This document shows positions 21,856 through 29,454 of a DNA stretch of 31,154 nucleotides, in pieces. The notes beneath the pieces were generated by a model. That model had not been told where the DNA came from. It did no database searches and saw only the letters and a list, made by a program, of their open reading frames with translations. The stretch comes from an uncultured Eggerthellaceae bacterium. Its GTDB lineage: Bacteria > Actinomycetota > Coriobacteriia > Coriobacteriales > Eggerthellaceae. The stretch lies in NCBI GenBank assembly GCA_934630905.1, contig CAKTXN010000010.1, positions 1 through 31,154 of the forward strand, written 5' to 3'. A program made the position numbers and the translations under genes. How positions within the stretch are numbered: position 1 is the first letter of the stretch; every line of letters starts with the position of its first letter.

Positions 21856-23250
21856 ATGACGAAACAAAGAGTAGGCTTTACTGAGACTGTCCTGCGCGAT
21901 GCTCAGCAGAGCCTCATTGCGACTCGTCTTTCGTTCGACAAGATGGCTCCGGTTTTGAGCAAAATCGATCAAGCGGGTTATTATTCTGTTGAATGTTGGG
22001 GTGGCGCCACGTTCGATGTGTGCCTTCGCTACTTAAACGAAGATCCTTGGGAGCGTTTGCGCAAGCTGCGTGCCGCAATGCCAAATGCGAAACTCCAGAT
22101 GCTCTTGCGTGGTCAGAACATTTTGGGCTATAAGCATTATCCCGATGATATTGTTCGTCGTTTTGTCGAAGCGTCTGTTCGCAATGGTATTGATATCATT
22201 CGCATTTTCGATGCGCTCAACGATCTTGAGAACTTAAAAGTTGCTGTTGAAACCACGCTTAAGGCGGGCGCAATTGCTTCGGGTACCATTTGCTACACCA
22301 CAAGCCCCGTGCACACGATTGAAGCGTATGTGAAAATGGCCGAAGAGCTGAAGGCCATGGGTGTGTCCACTCTCTGCATTAAAGATATGGCGGGTATTTT
22401 GACTCCGCAGAAAGCGTTCGATTTAGTTTCTGGCATCAAATCTGCTGTTGATTTGCCTCTTATTGTCCACACGCATTCTACAACTGGCACGGCGTATATG
22501 ACGTATCTGCGTGCAGTAGAAGCGGGTGCCGATGTGATTGATACCGCTCTTGGACCGATGAGCGGAGGTACTTCTCAGCCGGCAACCGAAACACTGTGCG
22601 TAACGCTCAACGAGATGGGTTTTGAGACAGGTTTGAATACGAAAACCCTGTTTGAGCTTGCGGAATATTTCAAAGAAGTTCGTGGCGAATATCTGGAAGA
22701 TGGTACTTTGAATCCCATATCCATGGGTACCGATGCTGCCTGTCTTGAACATCAGATTCCGGGCGGCATGCTTTCGAATTTACTTTCCCAGCTCAAGATG
22801 ATGAATGCTTTGGACAAATATGAGGAAGCATTGAAGGAAACGCCGCGTGTGCGCAAGGATCTGGGCTATCCTCCCTTGGTGACGCCAACATCTCAAATTG
22901 TAGGCAATCAAGCTGTCAATAACGTTTTAGCTGGTGAGCGTTATAAAAACGTTTCCAATGAAGTGAAGGCGTATTGCCGTGGTGAATATGGAAAAACGCC
23001 TGCGCCTATTGATCCCGAGATTCGTGCGATGATTTTGGGCGATGAGCAGCCTCTTGTGGGCCGTTATGCCGATACGCTTCCCACCGATACGTTCGAAAAA
23101 GCGCAAGAAGAGTTAGGCAGCACATCTCGTTGCGAAGAGGATGTTCTTTCATACATTGTGTTTCCTCAGGTTGCAGAAACGTTTTTTGAGACCCGCAAGA
23201 AAGATGAAGAAAAAATTGTCTCCTATAGTATTAAGGCTGTGATGGAATAA
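21856..23250 (+). CDS. oadA: Oxaloacetate decarboxylase alpha subunit-like carboxyltransferase
   Basis: This subunit transfers the carboxyl group from a carboxylic acid, probably oxaloacetate, to biotin, the first step of a sodium-pumping decarboxylase. The 464-residue protein is the HMGL/DRE-TIM-barrel carboxyltransferase of the OadA and transcarboxylase 5S type: TVLRDAQQSL (metal-binding Asp15), the LCIKDMAG motif with the carboxylated Lys, and VHTHSTTG with the two metal-binding His. Unlike classical OadA it has no C-terminal biotin domain; the biotin carrier is a separate gene two places downstream. Methylmalonyl-CoA decarboxylase is less likely because its alpha subunit is of a different family. 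The stop overlaps the next start by one base (TAATG). Confidence 0.88.
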   Translation: MTKQRVGFTETVLRDAQQSLIATRLSFDKMAPVLSKIDQAGYYSVECWGGATFDVCLRYLNEDPWERLRKLRAAMPNAKLQMLLRGQNILGYKHYPDDIVRRFVEASVRNGIDIIRIFDALNDLENLKVAVETTLKAGAIASGTICYTTSPVHTIEAYVKMAEELKAMGVSTLCIKDMAGILTPQKAFDLVSGIKSAVDLPLIVHTHSTTGTAYMTYLRAVEAGADVIDTALGPMSGGTSQPATETLCVTLNEMGFETGLNTKTLFELAEYFKEVRGEYLEDGTLNPISMGTDAACLEHQIPGGMLSNLLSQLKMMNALDKYEEALKETPRVRKDLGYPPLVTPTSQIVGNQAVNNVLAGERYKNVSNEVKAYCRGEYGKTPAPIDPEIRAMILGDEQPLVGRYADTLPTDTFEKAQEELGSTSRCEEDVLSYIVFPQVAETFFETRKKDEEKIVSYSIKAVME

Positions 23251-23582
23251 TGTCGCTCGCTGAAGCAGGTATATATTCGCTCGTGGGCATTCTTACCGTG
23301 TTTTTCGTGCTGATTCTTTTAATGTTCGTCATTAAAATTCTGACGAAGCTTACCGATGAGCCTCCGGTGAAGAAAGCATCAACTGCAGGTTGCAAGGACG
23401 ACGTTGCGGCGAATGATTCATCCAATGAAACTGCGCAACCGCTTGCTCCGGGTAGTGCGGGAGATATCAAGCTTTATGACACCGATTTGCGAGATGCCGC
23501 AATGATTATGGCGATTGTCGCCGATGAATTGAAGAAACCCATCAACGAGCTGAGGTTTATCAGCATTAAAGAGGTCAAATAA
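23250..23582 (+). CDS. OadG-family decarboxylase subunit (membrane-anchored assembly subunit)
   Basis: The 110-residue protein has one N-terminal transmembrane segment (about residues 7-31, SLVGILTVFFVLILLMFVIKIL), a polar linker, and a conserved-looking C-terminal stretch (DLRDAAMIMAIVADELKKP). This is the layout of OadG gamma and MmdD delta subunits, which hold the soluble carboxyltransferase to the membrane sodium pump. It overlaps the gene before and the gene after by one base each (both TAATG), so translation of the three is coupled. Assignment rests on layout and position; sequence conservation in this family is low. Confidence 0.75.
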   Translation: MSLAEAGIYSLVGILTVFFVLILLMFVIKILTKLTDEPPVKKASTAGCKDDVAANDSSNETAQPLAPGSAGDIKLYDTDLRDAAMIMAIVADELKKPINELRFISIKEVK

Positions 23583-23971
23583 TGAAATACATTGTTACTT
23601 TGCGCGATCGTACGTTTGAGGTTGAGGTTGAAAACGGCGAAGCTATGATCCTTGACGAGTATGAGGCGAAGGCGCCTGCGGCAGCCGTTGCCGCTCCTGC
23701 GACCACAGCTCCTGTTGCAGCTGTTGAATCGGCGTCCGTAGCCCCTGTTGCAGTTGGCGCTGGAACGCCGGTTCCTGCTCCTATGCCGGGTAACATCGTT
23801 TCCCTTGAGGTCAAGGTGGGGGATTCCGTTGCAGAAGGCGATGTTGTTGCCGTTATGGAAGCAATGAAGATGAACGTAGAAGTTGTTGCGCCGTGTGCGG
23901 GCGCGGTTAAGCAGATCCTTGTTGAAAAAGGCGCCGTTGTTGCAACCGATGACGCCCTTATGACCATTTAG
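23582..23971 (+). CDS. Biotin carboxyl carrier protein of the decarboxylase
   Basis: The 129-residue protein carries the biotin that shuttles CO2 from the carboxyltransferase to the membrane subunit. Its C-terminal half is a biotinyl domain with the sequence VMEAMKMNVEV, in which the Lys between the two Met residues is the biotin attachment site. The N-terminal 20 residues (KYIVTLRDRTFEVEVE) form a short beta segment, joined by a flexible Ala/Pro/Val linker (about residues 27-63). It overlaps the OadG-like gene by one base and precedes oadB by 9 bases. Confidence 0.92.
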   Translation: MKYIVTLRDRTFEVEVENGEAMILDEYEAKAPAAAVAAPATTAPVAAVESASVAPVAVGAGTPVPAPMPGNIVSLEVKVGDSVAEGDVVAVMEAMKMNVEVVAPCAGAVKQILVEKGAVVATDDALMTI

Positions 23972-23980
23972 GGGTAAACC

Positions 23981-25207
23981 GTGGATAACATTCTTGAAGT
24001 CCTCGGAAACCTTGCGAAGACAACGGGCATTGCCCAGCTGCTTACATGGGATTCATCTGCAGGGTTATTTGACAATCTTGCCGCGGCTTTTGGCCCGATC
24101 ATCATGATCGCTGTCGCGTGTGTTCTTTTATATTTAGGCATTAAAAAGCAGTTCGAGCCATTGCTGCTGGTTGGCATTGCGTTTGGCATGCTGCTTTCAA
24201 ATCTGCCGGGTTCTGGTTTGTATCATCCCGAGCTTTGGGATGGCTATATTGCCGGCTCCGTGACAATCACCGATATTTTTCATGATGGCGGCCTGCTTGA
24301 TATTCTCTACATTGGCGTTAAATCAGGTTTGTATCCTTCGCTCATTTTCTTGGGCGTAGGTGCCATGACGGATTTTGCACCGTTGTTGGCCAACCCCAAG
24401 AGCTTGCTTTTAGGTGCTGCCGCGCAGTTCGGAATCTTTTGTGCTTTCATCTTGGCGATTGCCATTGGGTTTGAACCGAATGTCGCTGCATCGATTGGCA
24501 TTATCGGCGGCGCGGACGGACCTACCGCAATTTGGCTCACCTCTAAACTTGCGCCGGATTATTTGGCTCCCATTGCTATTGCGGCGTATAGCTATATGGC
24601 GCTGATTCCGCTGATCCAGCCGCCACTGATGCGTCTTTTGACCACGGAAGAAGAGCGCAAGATTAAGATGGAGCAGCTGCGTCCGGTAACAAAGCGGCAG
24701 CTTATTTTATTCCCCATTATCGTTATCATCTTCGTTTGTTTGCTGCTTCCCAGCGTGGCGCCGCTTCTTGGCTGTTTGATGCTGGGCAATCTTTTCCGTG
24801 TGACGGGTGTTACGGAGCGCCTGTCTGACACTGCACAAAATGCTTTGATGAATATCGTGACCATCTTCCTGGCGGTAAGCGTTGGTGCTACTGCTGTTGC
24901 GGAGCGCTTCTTAACACCACAGACGCTGTTTATTATCATCCTGGGTCTTATTGCCTTCGAGTTTGCAACATTCGGTGGTTTGGTGTTGGGCAAAGTTATG
25001 TGCAAGATTTCTGGTGGGAAAATCAACCCTCTTATTGGCTCTGCAGGCGTTTCCGCCGTTCCCATGGCGGCACGCGTTTCCCAGATGGAGGGCGCAAAAG
25101 CGAATCCGACGAACTTCTTGCTCATGCATGCCATGGGGCCCAACGTTGCAGGTGTTATTGGGTCTGCTGTTGCGGCGGGCTTTTTGCTGGCGGTCTTTGG
25201 AGGCTAA
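23981..25207 (+). CDS. oadB: Sodium-pumping decarboxylase beta subunit
   Basis: OadB decarboxylates carboxybiotin and uses the energy to export Na+. The 408-residue protein is highly hydrophobic with about ten membrane segments and shows the conserved block IGIIGGADGPTAIWLTSKLAP, which contains the Asp required for sodium transport and carboxybiotin decarboxylation. A second conserved block PLIGSAGVSAVPMAARVSQ lies near the C terminus. The start is a GTG at 23981 after AGGGGTAAACC; the length matches the family. It is the last gene of the operon; downstream lies a 215-bp convergent region with several inverted repeats. Confidence 0.93.
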   Translation: MDNILEVLGNLAKTTGIAQLLTWDSSAGLFDNLAAAFGPIIMIAVACVLLYLGIKKQFEPLLLVGIAFGMLLSNLPGSGLYHPELWDGYIAGSVTITDIFHDGGLLDILYIGVKSGLYPSLIFLGVGAMTDFAPLLANPKSLLLGAAAQFGIFCAFILAIAIGFEPNVAASIGIIGGADGPTAIWLTSKLAPDYLAPIAIAAYSYMALIPLIQPPLMRLLTTEEERKIKMEQLRPVTKRQLILFPIIVIIFVCLLLPSVAPLLGCLMLGNLFRVTGVTERLSDTAQNALMNIVTIFLAVSVGATAVAERFLTPQTLFIIILGLIAFEFATFGGLVLGKVMCKISGGKINPLIGSAGVSAVPMAARVSQMEGAKANPTNFLLMHAMGPNVAGVIGSAVAAGFLLAVFGG

Positions 25208-25213
25208 TTCGGT

Positions 25214-25246
25214 TTGTTGACAAATTACCCCACCTTTTGTCAACAA
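25214..25246. repeat. Perfect 11-bp inverted repeat after oadB
   Basis: TTGTTGACAAA (25214-25224) and TTTGTCAACAA (25236-25246) are exact reverse complements with an 11-base spacer. The stem begins 7 bases after the oadB stop. It could be the oadB transcript's terminal hairpin, but it has no T-run and looks equally like a protein-binding site. Confidence 0.6.
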
Positions 25247-25359
25247 GTTGATCGTTGAAAAACGATAGCAGGCAAGAGGCGGAATTGACGTGACACGTCA
25301 TAACGTTCGCGCGTGAGTGAAACGAGCGCGTCAATGCGAGGATTTTGCTTAGGAACCAA

Positions 25360-25383
25360 AAGAGCGTCCCGAAGGACGCTCTT
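25360..25383 (-). terminator. Terminator of pckA, possibly bidirectional
   Basis: AAGAGCGTCC and GGACGCTCTT form a perfect 10-bp stem with a 4-base loop. Read on the minus strand the loop is TTCG closed by C-G, a very stable tetraloop, and the stem is followed by TTTTGG, so it mainly serves pckA. Confidence 0.85.
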
Positions 25384-25422
25384 GGGTGAATCGCATCAAC
25401 GAGCAGCGTGCTCGGCTGGGAA

Positions 25423-26997
25423 TTACGCCAAACGCGGACCGGCAGCAGCAACTTCGGTGCTCATGTGGTCGGCATATTTCTTTTGGAAGTTATCGTTGAG
25501 CATATGAGCAAGCTTGCGGGCGGATTCTTCGTAAGCAGCTTCGTCGTCCCAGCTGTTTTTGGGAATAAGAACCTCATCGGGGCAGCCCTCAATAGAAGTG
25601 GGGATAGCTAGCCCGAAAGAGGTATCCTCAACGAATTCGGCGTTTTCGATAGTACCGTTCAAAGCAGCCGTGACCATAGCGCGCGTATAGCGAAGCTTCA
25701 TGCGCTCGCCCTTGCCGTTCCAACCCGTATTTACCAGGTACACGTTGGCGCCTGTGGCTAAGACGCGATCCTTGAGCATTTCGGCATACTTTGCCGGATG
25801 CAGCGGCAAGAAGGGCTCGCCAAAGCAGGCGCTAAACGTGGGTTCAGGTGTGGTAACGCCCAGCTCCGTGCCAGCAACCTTGCTGGTGAATCCCGAAACA
25901 AAGTAGTACATTGCCTGGTCAAGCGTGAGTTTGGAAACGGGTGGCAAAACGCCAAACGCATCAGCGGTCAAGAAAATCACCGTGCTCGGTGCCTCGCCAA
26001 CGCCTTCCAGCACAGCGTTCGGGATGTAATCAATGGGGTAGCCCACACGCGTATTGGTGGTCAGGCTTTCGTCATCGAAATCGAACTCGCGTGTCTGCTC
26101 GTCCATAACAATGTTTTCTGCGAGAGAACCGTATTTAATGGCGTTGTAGATTTCGGGTTCGCCTTCTGCGGAAAGGTTGATGCACTTCGCGTAGCAACCG
26201 CCTTCGAAGTTGAAGACGGAATTGTCAGACCAACCATGCTCGTCGTCGCCGATAAGAAGACGGTTCGGATCGGCAGAAAGGGTGGTCTTGCCTGTGCCGG
26301 AAAGGCCAAAGAATACGGCAGTCGTGCCGTTTTCGGGATCCATGTTCGCGGAGCAATGCATGGGCATAATTCCCATTTTAGGCAAAATATAATTCATGGT
26401 GCTGAAAACGCTCTTTTTGATTTCGCCTGCATAGCCCGAGCCGGCGATCAGAATTTTATGCGCTTCGTAATCAAGGATGATGGCACAGTCGCCAATAACG
26501 CCGTCGCGTTCGGGATCGCACTTGAAACCAGGTGCGGCAATCAAAGTGTAGTCAGCTTCAAATGTCTCAAGCTGCTCAGCCGTAGGACGGCGTAGCAGTT
26601 GATGGATAAACAGGTTCTGAGCGGGAAGCTCGTTTACGATGCGGAAGCCCTTCGCACAGTTCATGTCGGCGCCAGCAAAGCCATCGAAGATAAATACTTC
26701 TTTTTCGTTCAGGTATTCCGCAACGCGATTCCACAGTGCATCGAATTTCTCGCGCGAAATCGGCTGATTAACGCTACCCCAGTTGATGTCATCGTGAACG
26801 CCGGGGGTGTCAACGATGAACTTATGCTTTGCGGCACGACCGGTGTACTTGCCTGTTTTGACAACAAGCGCTCCCGATTCGCTCAGTTGGCCTTCGCCTC
26901 GTTCGAGCGTGCGCTCAACCAGTTGCGCAATACCGAGATTGCGATAAACCGCTTTCGGCTGGGCTATGCCAAGCTCTTCGATGCCGAATGTTTCCAT
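25423..26997 (-). CDS. pckA: Phosphoenolpyruvate carboxykinase (ATP)
   Basis: PckA interconverts oxaloacetate plus ATP with PEP, CO2 and ADP. The 524-residue protein is the ATP-dependent type: it has the kinase P-loop FGLSGTGKTTLSADP (about residues 230-243), the metal-binding block LIGDDEHGWSDNSVFNFEGGCYAK, and the upstream TGRAAKHKF and FAGAD blocks. The GTP-dependent family is much longer and lacks these. The start at 26997 is an ATG preceded on the minus strand by AAAGGAC. A perfect 8-bp inverted repeat lies 75-110 bases upstream. It faces the decarboxylase operon, and both enzymes act on oxaloacetate, so co-ordinated control would make sense. Confidence 0.96.
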   Translation of the reverse strand: METFGIEELGIAQPKAVYRNLGIAQLVERTLERGEGQLSESGALVVKTGKYTGRAAKHKFIVDTPGVHDDINWGSVNQPISREKFDALWNRVAEYLNEKEVFIFDGFAGADMNCAKGFRIVNELPAQNLFIHQLLRRPTAEQLETFEADYTLIAAPGFKCDPERDGVIGDCAIILDYEAHKILIAGSGYAGEIKKSVFSTMNYILPKMGIMPMHCSANMDPENGTTAVFFGLSGTGKTTLSADPNRLLIGDDEHGWSDNSVFNFEGGCYAKCINLSAEGEPEIYNAIKYGSLAENIVMDEQTREFDFDDESLTTNTRVGYPIDYIPNAVLEGVGEAPSTVIFLTADAFGVLPPVSKLTLDQAMYYFVSGFTSKVAGTELGVTTPEPTFSACFGEPFLPLHPAKYAEMLKDRVLATGANVYLVNTGWNGKGERMKLRYTRAMVTAALNGTIENAEFVEDTSFGLAIPTSIEGCPDEVLIPKNSWDDEAAYEESARKLAHMLNDNFQKKYADHMSTEVAAAGPRLA

Positions 26998-27070
26998 GAA
27001 AACAATGTCCTTTCACGCAATACCGTTGTCAAATGACGGCTTTCTGTATATGACTGCGAAAAAACAAGCA

Positions 27071-27105
27071 CTTGCAGACGTAATCATTATGAAACATTCT
27101 GCAAG
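27071..27105. promoter_or_regulatory. Inverted repeat upstream of pckA (candidate operator)
   Basis: CTTGCAGA (27071-27078) and TCTGCAAG (27098-27105) are exact reverse complements separated by 19 A/T-rich bases; GC pairs beyond one mismatch extend the match. It lies 74-108 bases before the pckA start, in the expected promoter area. Confidence 0.45.
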
Positions 27106-27120
27106 CGCGAAACGCCTCTG

Positions 27121-27147
27121 CCAGCCGTAATTTCCGTAAAAGGCTGG
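27121..27147 (-). terminator. Weak hairpin after the 55-residue membrane-protein gene
   Basis: CCAGCC and GGCTGG form a 6-bp stem around a 15-base loop. It follows the end of the small minus-strand gene, but there is no T-run, so the call is weak. Confidence 0.25.
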
Positions 27148-27195
27148 TGGATTACTCATGGTTGGTTTTGTAGCGACTTCTTTTTACCAGAGATT

Positions 27196-27363
27196 TTATT
27201 TCTTGAATAGCTTGAACAGCTTATAAGCGCAGTAGGCAAGTGAAATATCTGCCGCAATTTCAAGTGCGGCGGCGCCAATAAGCCACGGCGTTGGTTTGCC
27301 GTTTCTTACGAGTTGTACGTTTGTTTTAACGTCTTCTTGAGAAACAACGATATCCATATCCAT
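27196..27363 (-). CDS. Small hypothetical membrane protein, 55 residues
   Basis: I do not recognise this protein. On the minus strand the ATG at 27363 has AAAGGAG 9 bases upstream, a strong site that supports translation. The product has a polar acidic N-terminal third, a single hydrophobic segment (PWLIGAAALEIAADISLAYCAYKL, split here as about residues 25-49) that includes two acidic residues, and a positively charged C-terminal end (FKLFKK). This suggests one membrane pass with the C terminus in the cytoplasm, or peripheral amphipathic binding. It lies upstream of pckA on the same strand but with a 200-base gap, and is divergent from the LysR gene. A candidate promoter lies at 27404-27431. 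Confidence 0.65.
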   Translation of the reverse strand: MDMDIVVSQEDVKTNVQLVRNGKPTPWLIGAAALEIAADISLAYCAYKLFKLFKK

Positions 27364-27403
27364 AACAAGATGCTCCTTTCGTGCCGCCCTTCGTTTTATT
27401 TGT

Positions 27404-27431
27404 ATTCTACGACAATTCGGTTGCGCGTAAA
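27404..27431 (-). promoter_or_regulatory. Candidate promoter of the 55-residue protein gene
   Basis: On the minus strand TTTACG (27431-27426) and TAGAAT (27409-27404) are 16 bases apart, about 40 bases before the ATG. Confidence 0.4.
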
Positions 27432-27598
27432 GCGTTACGGGGATTTGCTGATACATTGTTTTTTTTCAAGCGGTTTCAGGCGCAGTTTTCAAACGGTCAT
27501 TTTTATTCCGGCGCGCTTGCTCTGAAGCGTCCTTCCGCCTTCTGCAGCTTATTTTCGCTTCTGCATTATCTTACGCGAATGGACGCTCTTCTACGGGA

Positions 27599-27604
27599 TA
27601 TAAT
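27599..27604 (+). promoter_or_regulatory. Candidate -10 box of the LysR-family gene
   Basis: A consensus TATAAT lies 42 bases before the ATG at 27647. No good -35 box is found at 16-18 bases upstream, so an activator or a weak promoter is possible. Confidence 0.45.
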
Positions 27605-27646
27605 AAAGAGCAACTTGCTTGTTCCCATTGTTCAGGAGGCGACAAC

Positions 27647-28540
27647 ATGCGTATTTCTACGATTACTGATTTTCTTACTTTGGCTGATAAGCTCGATTAC
27701 GATCTTGCCGCGCACAAGTTGTTCATATCAGTAGATGAGCTGTGCCAAAGCATTTCCGAGCTGGAAGAAGAGCTGGGCATTTCGTTGTTTATCAACAACA
27801 ATCGAAACGAGATTGAACTGACACGCTTTGGTGCGATTTTCGCGCGCGGTGCACATAAAATCGAGCGCGATTACGAAGACACCATTAGCCTTATCAACAA
27901 GGCCAAGGGAAAGCCGATGCGCACGATGACGATTGGCACGCGTTACAACGCCGCTCAAGACGAGTCTCCCTATATCACGCGCGCTCTGCGTAAATACGCA
28001 CCGAATATTACGCCTGTTTATACGCCCTTGATGCATTTGACGCTCCGAGAGAAGCTTGAATCGGGCGAGATTGACGCTGCCGTGGGTATTGTTGTTGAAG
28101 ATCGTCTTTACGATGGCTTCAAGACTATTTGCATTGACCGAGACGTGTATGAGATTGTATGCCCCCTTGATCATCCGTTTGCGAAAATGGAATCGGTTAC
28201 GTTGGAGCAGTTCGCCAAGGAAAGCATAATTGTTCCGAGTCCGAAAAACATGGCGTCTATGCATATGTTCTTTACCGACATCTTCGAGAAGGCCGGCATT
28301 GAGATTGCCCAAGAAGCGTACTGCGATGACGTTGACGGCCTGATTCTTCAAATTGAAGCAGGTGCGGGCGTATCCATGGTTTTGAGCCAGCGCCGCAGCC
28401 ACTTTGACGATCGCGTAGCGTTTGTTCCCGTTGCCGATGAGCTGCCCTATGCTCGCATTAATCTGATTTGGTCCGAGGAAACCGAAAAACGTATTCCTGG
28501 CGATTGGTTGAAGGCGTTCGAAGCCTTGAACATCGATTAA
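27647..28540 (+). CDS. LysR-family transcriptional regulator
   Basis: The 297-residue protein has a LysR-type N-terminal helix-turn-helix (residues about 4-62; DFLTLADKLDYDLAAHKLFISVD followed by LEEELGISLFINNNRNEIELTRFGAIF) and a periplasmic-binding-protein-like effector domain (about 92-295; MTIGTRYNAAQDES..., GEIDAAVGIV, EAGAGVSMVLSQR). The HTH deviates from the usual consensus (SVDELCQSISELEEELG instead of SQPALSxQIxxLE). The ATG follows a strong CAGGAGG site. LysR regulators usually act on a divergent neighbour, which here is the small membrane protein at 27196, but the effector and targets cannot be read from the sequence. It ends with its own terminator. Confidence 0.88.
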   Translation: MRISTITDFLTLADKLDYDLAAHKLFISVDELCQSISELEEELGISLFINNNRNEIELTRFGAIFARGAHKIERDYEDTISLINKAKGKPMRTMTIGTRYNAAQDESPYITRALRKYAPNITPVYTPLMHLTLREKLESGEIDAAVGIVVEDRLYDGFKTICIDRDVYEIVCPLDHPFAKMESVTLEQFAKESIIVPSPKNMASMHMFFTDIFEKAGIEIAQEAYCDDVDGLILQIEAGAGVSMVLSQRRSHFDDRVAFVPVADELPYARINLIWSEETEKRIPGDWLKAFEALNID

Positions 28541-28592
28541 TGTTATCGCAGGTGAGAATGTCAACGTGGTTGCTGTTGTTTGAAGTAAAGTG

Positions 28593-28626
28593 CGGGATGC
28601 AGGTGTTTGCTTGCATCCCGTTTTTT
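28593..28626 (+). terminator. Rho-independent terminator of the LysR gene
   Basis: CGGGATGCA (28593-28601) pairs perfectly with TGCATCCCG (28612-28620), followed by TTTTTT (28621-28626). Confidence 0.9.
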
Positions 28627-28770
28627 CATTCGCGCAGTACGGGCGGTTGTGTGCTCTGTTTTTTCAGGAGCTTTAACCGTGCCTATAGTTATATATATGA
28701 GTCCAATGCACTTAGATTTATTACGTGAAGGCAACAAAGATTACATAATGGTGGCATTCTAAAATATCGC

Positions 28771-28799
28771 TTGCATTGAGAGCGGTAGGGGACTATAAC
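28771..28799 (+). promoter_or_regulatory. Promoter of the hsp20 gene
   Basis: TTGCAT (28771-28776) and TATAAC (28794-28799) are separated by 17 bases, placing the start about 50 bases before the ATG at 28859. Confidence 0.55.
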
Positions 28800-28858
28800 G
28801 AACATGTCATAAGAAATGAGCCGCAAGTAGGCGGCAGCAAACAAGGAGATGATTCATT

Positions 28859-29305
28859 ATGGCACTGTTAGTTCCTCGTACTCGCGATTTCTTCAACGAA
28901 ATGATGACTGACCCCTTCGAATCGTTCTTTGGAAGCGCTCCAGTACAGCATACGCCCTCGGCGATCATGCATACCGATATCAAGCAGACCGAGACAGGCT
29001 ATGAACTGATTGTTGATCTTCCTGGCTTCTCGAAGGAAAACGTCACCGCCGATTTGAAGGACGGCGTTCTTACCATTAAGGCTCACACTGAAACCGAGAC
29101 TGAAGATAAGTCCGAAAAGAAGGATACGTGGGTTCGTAAAGAACGTTTCAGCGGTCAATGCAGCAGGTCCTTCTATGTTGGCGAAGACATTGATGAAGCG
29201 GAGATCAAGGCTCGCTTCGAAAATGGTACGTTGATTATCACTGTTCCGAAAAAGGTTGAGCAGCCAAAGCTTGATGAAGCACGCACGATTGCTATTGAAG
29301 GGTAG
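28859..29305 (+). CDS. Hsp20-family small heat-shock protein
   Basis: Small heat-shock proteins are ATP-independent holdases that keep unfolding proteins soluble. The 148-residue product has a short N-terminal region (RDFFNEMMTDPFESFFG), the alpha-crystallin domain (about residues 38-130; TDIKQTETGYELIVDLPGFSKENVTADLKDGVLTI, read here as its parts, and FENGTLIITVPKK) and a short tail with an I-A-I motif that could be the oligomerisation IxI element. The ATG has AAGGAGATG upstream. The gene is a single unit with its own promoter and terminator. Confidence 0.93.
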   Translation: MALLVPRTRDFFNEMMTDPFESFFGSAPVQHTPSAIMHTDIKQTETGYELIVDLPGFSKENVTADLKDGVLTIKAHTETETEDKSEKKDTWVRKERFSGQCSRSFYVGEDIDEAEIKARFENGTLIITVPKKVEQPKLDEARTIAIEG

Positions 29306-29365
29306 TTGTTGACGGCTGTTAACACGCGAGAGTTTTTATTCGGTCGAAACGATTCGTGCATTGCA

Positions 29366-29407
29366 AAAGGTCGTGCTGGGGTGATTGCCCTGGCACGGCC
29401 TTTTTTT
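29366..29407. terminator. Bidirectional terminator between hsp20 and hemH
   Basis: AAAGGTCGTGC (29366-29376) pairs with GCACGGCCTTT (29393-29403) with one G-U pair; an inner GGGG/CCCT pairing extends it. T-runs occur on both strands (TTTTTTT on plus, TTTT on minus), fitting the convergent genes. Confidence 0.85.
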
Positions 29408-29454
29408 CGTTTTCAACCATCGAATCTGGCGTTTTGTTCGTGCGTGGTTTCCGA

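Larger units (their letters stand above)
25208..25422. other. Structured intergenic region between oadB and pckA
   Basis: This convergent gap holds an 11-bp perfect inverted repeat (25214-25246), a second inverted repeat TGACGT-GAC-ACGTCA (25286-25300), a distant pair ATTGACG (25284-25290) and CGTCAAT (25329-25335), a CGCGC/GCGCG pair (25308-25312, 25326-25330), and the pckA terminator (25360-25383). The middle pairs overlap, so several alternative folds are possible. There is no convincing open frame. I cannot match it to a known RNA family. Confidence 0.6.
28541..28858. other. 318-bp region between the LysR gene and hsp20
   Basis: It contains the LysR terminator at 28593-28626, an A/T-rich stretch with alternating TATATATA near 28690 in which I see nothing else, and the hsp20 promoter at 28771-28799. 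I find no CIRCE or HAIR-type heat-shock operator. Confidence 0.6.

Noticed and set aside
25798..26595. A 265-codon open frame antisense to pckA
   Set aside because: Complementary to conserved pckA blocks; its sequence resembles no family I know and it has no ribosome site.
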